Under the pieces are notes generated by a model. That model had not been told where the DNA came from and made no database searches. It was given only the letters and a program-made list of their open reading frames with translations. This document shows positions 5,708-7,942 of a stretch of DNA of 7,942 nt, one piece after another. This DNA comes from Gorillibacterium sp. Its GTDB lineage: Bacteria > Bacillota > Bacilli > Paenibacillales > NBRC-103111. Every line of letters starts with the position of its first letter. The first letter of the stretch is position 1. The DNA lies in contig JACMJI010000413.1 of the NCBI GenBank assembly GCA_014380705.1, positions 1 through 7,942 of the forward strand, given 5' to 3'. The position numbers were made by a program, and so were the translations under genes.

Positions 5708-7519
5708 ATGAGTCAAGTAGAATGGGATTCTGAGGAAGAAGTCGAGAAAAGGTTTAACCGAACCTACATGCTCCGCATGATAAGCTACCTCAAGCCCCAC
5801 AAAAAAACGTTAACGGTTGTTGCAATCGTCGTTCTGATCAACATGCTGCTCAGTCTGTCTGAGCCTATGCTGATCCGTTATGTAATCGATGAGGGTATGG
5901 AGAAGAAAAGCATGCAAGCGATCAACATCTTCGCCATCTCCATCATCTTTATTCGCGTTGTATCTTTCTTCCTCGGCCGCATTCAGATTCGTAAAGTTAA
6001 TTTTACTGGCCAGCGTATTCTCTATGAGCTGCGCCAACAGCTCTTTGATCACCTCCAAACCTTGTCCTTTCGATTCTTCGACGGTCGCCCCGCCGGCAAA
6101 ATCATGTCAAGGGTTACCAACGACACGAATGCGATCGGTGAACTGATCAACGGTGGTCTGGTTACGATCATTATGGAGCTGACTCATCTTATCGGAATCG
6201 TCATCATCCTATTGTACTGGGATTGGAAACTCGCCCTTATGGCGTTTACTGTGCTTCCCTTCCTGGTTCTACTTGTAAGCGGCTTTCGCACCAGGATTGA
6301 GAACGCTTGGGGACGTTCGCGTAAGACCATGTCTGCGATTAATGGTAACCTCAACGAGACGATTCAAGGCATTCGTGTCATTCAAGCATTCTCCAGAGGA
6401 TCTGAGAATGAAGCCAAGTTTCACACCATCAACACCCGGAACAAAAATGCATTTATGCGTGCGGTTTCCCTGGAGCTTAGCGTATGGCCGCTCGTTGAGT
6501 TGATCGGTATGCTGGGCACCGTAATTGTCCTCTGGTACGGCTCAGTACGTGCGATAAGTGGAGAATTAAGCGTAGGCTTCATCGTCGCGTTCATCAACTA
6601 CCTATGGCGTTTCTGGGGACCCTTGTCCGCATTATCCAAAGTGTATAGTCAACTGCTTTCCGCGATGGCGTCGGCCGAACGGATCTTTGAAATCCTCGAC
6701 ACCGAGCCGGAAATTAAGGATCAGCTAAACGCCAAACCCATGCCTCCAATCCAAGGTCACGTTGTCTTTGAAAATGTGCATTTTACCTATGAAGCCAACA
6801 AGCCTGACGTTATCAAGGGGCTCAATTTTGAAGCCAAGCCAGGACAGCGGATTGCACTAGTCGGTCCAACAGGTGCGGGTAAGAGTACAATCGTCAACCT
6901 GCTGATGCGATTTTATGACCCGACTGAGGGCAGAGTTATTATTGATGGCCATGACCTGCGGGACGTCTCTTTGCCCTCGTTGCGCAGTCAGATGGGCATT
7001 GTTCTTCAAGACTCCTTCATTTTCTCGGGAACCATCGAAGAGAATCTGCGTTATGGTAAAAAAGAGGCTACGGATGAGGAACTATCACGCGCTGCCCGCA
7101 GTGTAAGAGTGGATAAGATTGCTGAACGCTTTCCTGAGGGTTTTCAGACACAAGTAGAGGAACGCGGCTCCAAGCTCTCCGTTGGGCAGCGACAGCTGCT
7201 CGCATTTGGGCGTGTTCTGCTCGCGAACCCTAACATTCTCATCTTGGATGAAGCTACATCCAGTGTGGATACTGAGACTGAACAGCATATTCAGGAAGCA
7301 CTGGATACCCTTCTAGAAGGCCGAACCTCCTTCATAATTGCTCACCGGCTTTCTACAATTCGCAGCGCGGATGTCATTCTGGTTATCCAGGACGGCGAGA
7401 TTGCGGAGCAGGGTTCACACGAGGAGCTGCTTCGAAGCAAAGGCGTCTATGCCAACCTCTATTACAATCAGTTCGCGATGCAACAGAATCTTGCCCTTCG
7501 TGCCGCAGGTAACGAATAA
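5708..7519 (+). CDS. ABC exporter half-transporter, subunit with LSVGQ signature and intact switch His
   Basis: This 603-residue protein is the second half of the predicted heterodimeric exporter. After a polar N-terminus of about 30 residues come six membrane helices (near 32-54, 70-90, 148-170, 172-192, 258-280 and 288-308) and a C-terminal ATPase domain. That domain shows A-loop Tyr361, Walker A GPTGAGKST (386-394), Q-loop Gln434, signature LSVGQ (490-494) where the usual third residue Gly is Val492, Walker B ILILDE (510-515, Glu515), D-loop SVD (519-521) and the intact switch His546. Paired with the first subunit, its Walker motifs and His would face a canonical LSGGQ and form the full-strength ATP site, while its LSVGQ would face the first subunit's Gln534 site. 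The start 4 bp after the previous stop, with a strong ribosome binding site, shows co-translation. An intrinsic terminator follows 71 bp after the stop. A homodimer cannot be excluded, but complementary changes in adjacent genes argue against it. Confidence 0.93.
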   Translation: MSQVEWDSEEEVEKRFNRTYMLRMISYLKPHKKTLTVVAIVVLINMLLSLSEPMLIRYVIDEGMEKKSMQAINIFAISIIFIRVVSFFLGRIQIRKVNFTGQRILYELRQQLFDHLQTLSFRFFDGRPAGKIMSRVTNDTNAIGELINGGLVTIIMELTHLIGIVIILLYWDWKLALMAFTVLPFLVLLVSGFRTRIENAWGRSRKTMSAINGNLNETIQGIRVIQAFSRGSENEAKFHTINTRNKNAFMRAVSLELSVWPLVELIGMLGTVIVLWYGSVRAISGELSVGFIVAFINYLWRFWGPLSALSKVYSQLLSAMASAERIFEILDTEPEIKDQLNAKPMPPIQGHVVFENVHFTYEANKPDVIKGLNFEAKPGQRIALVGPTGAGKSTIVNLLMRFYDPTEGRVIIDGHDLRDVSLPSLRSQMGIVLQDSFIFSGTIEENLRYGKKEATDEELSRAARSVRVDKIAERFPEGFQTQVEERGSKLSVGQRQLLAFGRVLLANPNILILDEATSSVDTETEQHIQEALDTLLEGRTSFIIAHRLSTIRSADVILVIQDGEIAEQGSHEELLRSKGVYANLYYNQFAMQQNLALRAAGNE

Positions 7520-7555
7520 TCGTTTGTCTCCTTTGATTTATTCGTGAATCAGTGG

Positions 7556-7572
7556 AATTAATGGCATTAATT
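7556..7572. other. Perfect 17-bp AT-rich palindrome in the 3' region
   Basis: AATTAATGGCATTAATT is a perfect inverted repeat with 8-bp arms around a single G, between the end of the second ABC gene and the terminator. As RNA it could only form a weak 6-bp stem; as DNA it has the size and symmetry of a dimeric regulator site. There is no promoter beside it that it would obviously control, so its role is unknown. Confidence 0.35.
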
Positions 7573-7590
7573 AAATGATATATAGAGAGC

Positions 7591-7618
7591 AAAAAGGAGC
7601 CTAAAAGGGCTCCTTTTT
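7591..7618 (+). terminator. Rho-independent terminator of the ABC exporter operon
   Basis: An 11-bp perfect stem (7591-7601 with 7608-7618, containing AGGAGCC/GGCTCCT) closes a 6-nt TAAAAG loop and ends in five T residues. The A-run on the left arm makes it usable in both directions. It lies 71 bp after the second ABC stop codon and ends the rightward operon. Confidence 0.9.
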
Positions 7619-7622
7619 AGAC

Positions 7623-7703
7623 ATAAAAGAATTTATAAGTTTTTTTGTTACTCTTTTTTTATTTTAGACACTTCTTTCAATTTGGCCCGCTAAATTCTTT
7701 TAT
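7623..7703. repeat. Perfect 13-bp inverted repeat pair flanking a T-rich spacer
   Basis: ATAAAAGAATTTA (7623-7635) and its exact reverse complement TAAATTCTTTTAT (7691-7703) flank 55 bp of T-rich sequence just after the terminator. A perfect 13-bp match this close is unlikely by chance even in AT-rich DNA, but no gene or known element explains it. It could be the remains of a small inserted element or a weak secondary structure. Confidence 0.4.
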
Positions 7704-7905
7704 ATATGCATACTTTAATCTTGTTGGATATAAATCCTGCAAAAAGTGCAGTATTTTTAATAGTCTGACTTTTCTCGAACCCAAAAACTGCAAATCTACA
7801 TAAATCTTTGAGTGGGCTACTCGTTTCGGTTATCCCACCGGAATAAAGCTGTAAAACCGCCGGAATTTCACGTTTTATAGTCCATATAGCCCTGAACTCC
7901 TGCAC
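7690..7905 (-). CDS. Doubtful 71-codon open frame inside the AT-rich repeat region
   Basis: A GTG-initiated frame of 71 codons runs leftward here; the frame stays open to 7938 but gains no better start. There is no ribosome binding site before the GTG and no recognisable domain. The frame covers almost the whole inverted-repeat element at 7738-7912, and its end lies in the right arm of the 13-bp repeat, so I think it is more likely an accidental frame in a repeat than a protein gene. It is listed because gene callers may report it. Confidence 0.2.
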   Translation of the reverse strand: MQEFRAIWTIKREIPAVLQLYSGGITETSSPLKDLCRFAVFGFEKSQTIKNTALFAGFISNKIKVCIYKRI

Positions 7906-7912
7906 TTTTGCA
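7738..7912. repeat. Candidate small non-coding repeat element bounded by inverted repeats
   Basis: TGCAAAAAGTGCAG (7738-7751) and CTGCACTTTTGCA (7900-7912) are reverse complements apart from one extra A, and they bound a 175-bp stretch. Each arm can also fold on itself (left: CTGCA-AAAAG-TGCAG at 7737-7751). Inside are GTGGG/CCCAC (7812-7816 with 7834-7838) and a direct repeat CCGGAAT (7838-7844 and 7860-7866). Short structured stretches of this kind between genes are typical of dispersed intergenic repeats or MITE-like elements. No transposase is present, and I see no clean target-site duplication. The remaining bases to the window end show no gene. Confidence 0.45.
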
Positions 7913-7942
7913 TCAATTATCCAATTTAACCGATAAGCTTAA

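Noticed and set aside
7636..7680. T-runs after 7636 as a second terminator
   Set aside because: No GC-rich stem precedes the T-runs; the clear terminator is at 7591-7618.
7690..7938. Leftward open frame as a genuine small protein gene
   Set aside because: There is no ribosome binding site, only a GTG start, and it coincides with inverted repeats; it is kept in the feature list only at low confidence.

Overview
The window reads as a piece of a Gram-positive (Bacillota) chromosome, most likely a Paenibacillus- or Bacillus-type organism. The basis is the mrfA-mrfB (yprA-yprB) pair, strong purine-rich ribosome binding sites, sigma-A-like promoters, and a LexA-like site of the Bacillota type (CGAAC-N4-GTTCG). 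No tRNA, rRNA, CRISPR array, transposase or phage gene is visible.

Layout. Positions 1-1401 (minus) hold most of mrfB, a DEDD-type exonuclease with C-terminal TPR-like helices that runs off the left edge. Positions 1398-3692 (minus) hold mrfA, a complete superfamily 2 DNA helicase with a C-terminal four-cysteine zinc site. Their stop and start codons overlap (ATGA), so they form a translationally coupled operon transcribed leftward. A 205-bp divergent intergenic region (3693-3897) carries a leftward promoter with a LexA-like box between its -35 and -10, a rightward promoter, and a small stem-loop at the predicted 5' end of the rightward transcript. Positions 3898-5703 and 5708-7519 (plus) encode two full-length ABC exporter half-transporters, separated by 4 bp and very probably forming a heterodimer. 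A strong intrinsic terminator lies at 7591-7618. The last 320 bp are AT-rich, contain no convincing gene, and hold two sets of inverted repeats that suggest a small non-coding repeat element.

How the genes work together. MrfA and MrfB are known in B. subtilis as a helicase-exonuclease pair for repair of mitomycin-type DNA damage, and the operator-like site suggests SOS control here. The two ABC subunits show complementary changes: Gln instead of the switch His in the first, LSVGQ instead of LSGGQ in the second. The predicted dimer therefore has one canonical and one altered ATP site. Its substrate cannot be read from sequence. The divergent pairing of repair and efflux genes invites a functional link but does not prove one.

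The most notable signals beyond gene content are the LexA-like box in the mrfAB promoter, a 21-bp tandem repeat in mrfB encoding a Met/Asp/Glu heptad, the asymmetric ATP sites, and the inverted-repeat-bounded element near the right end. I see no clear case for a wholly undescribed system.
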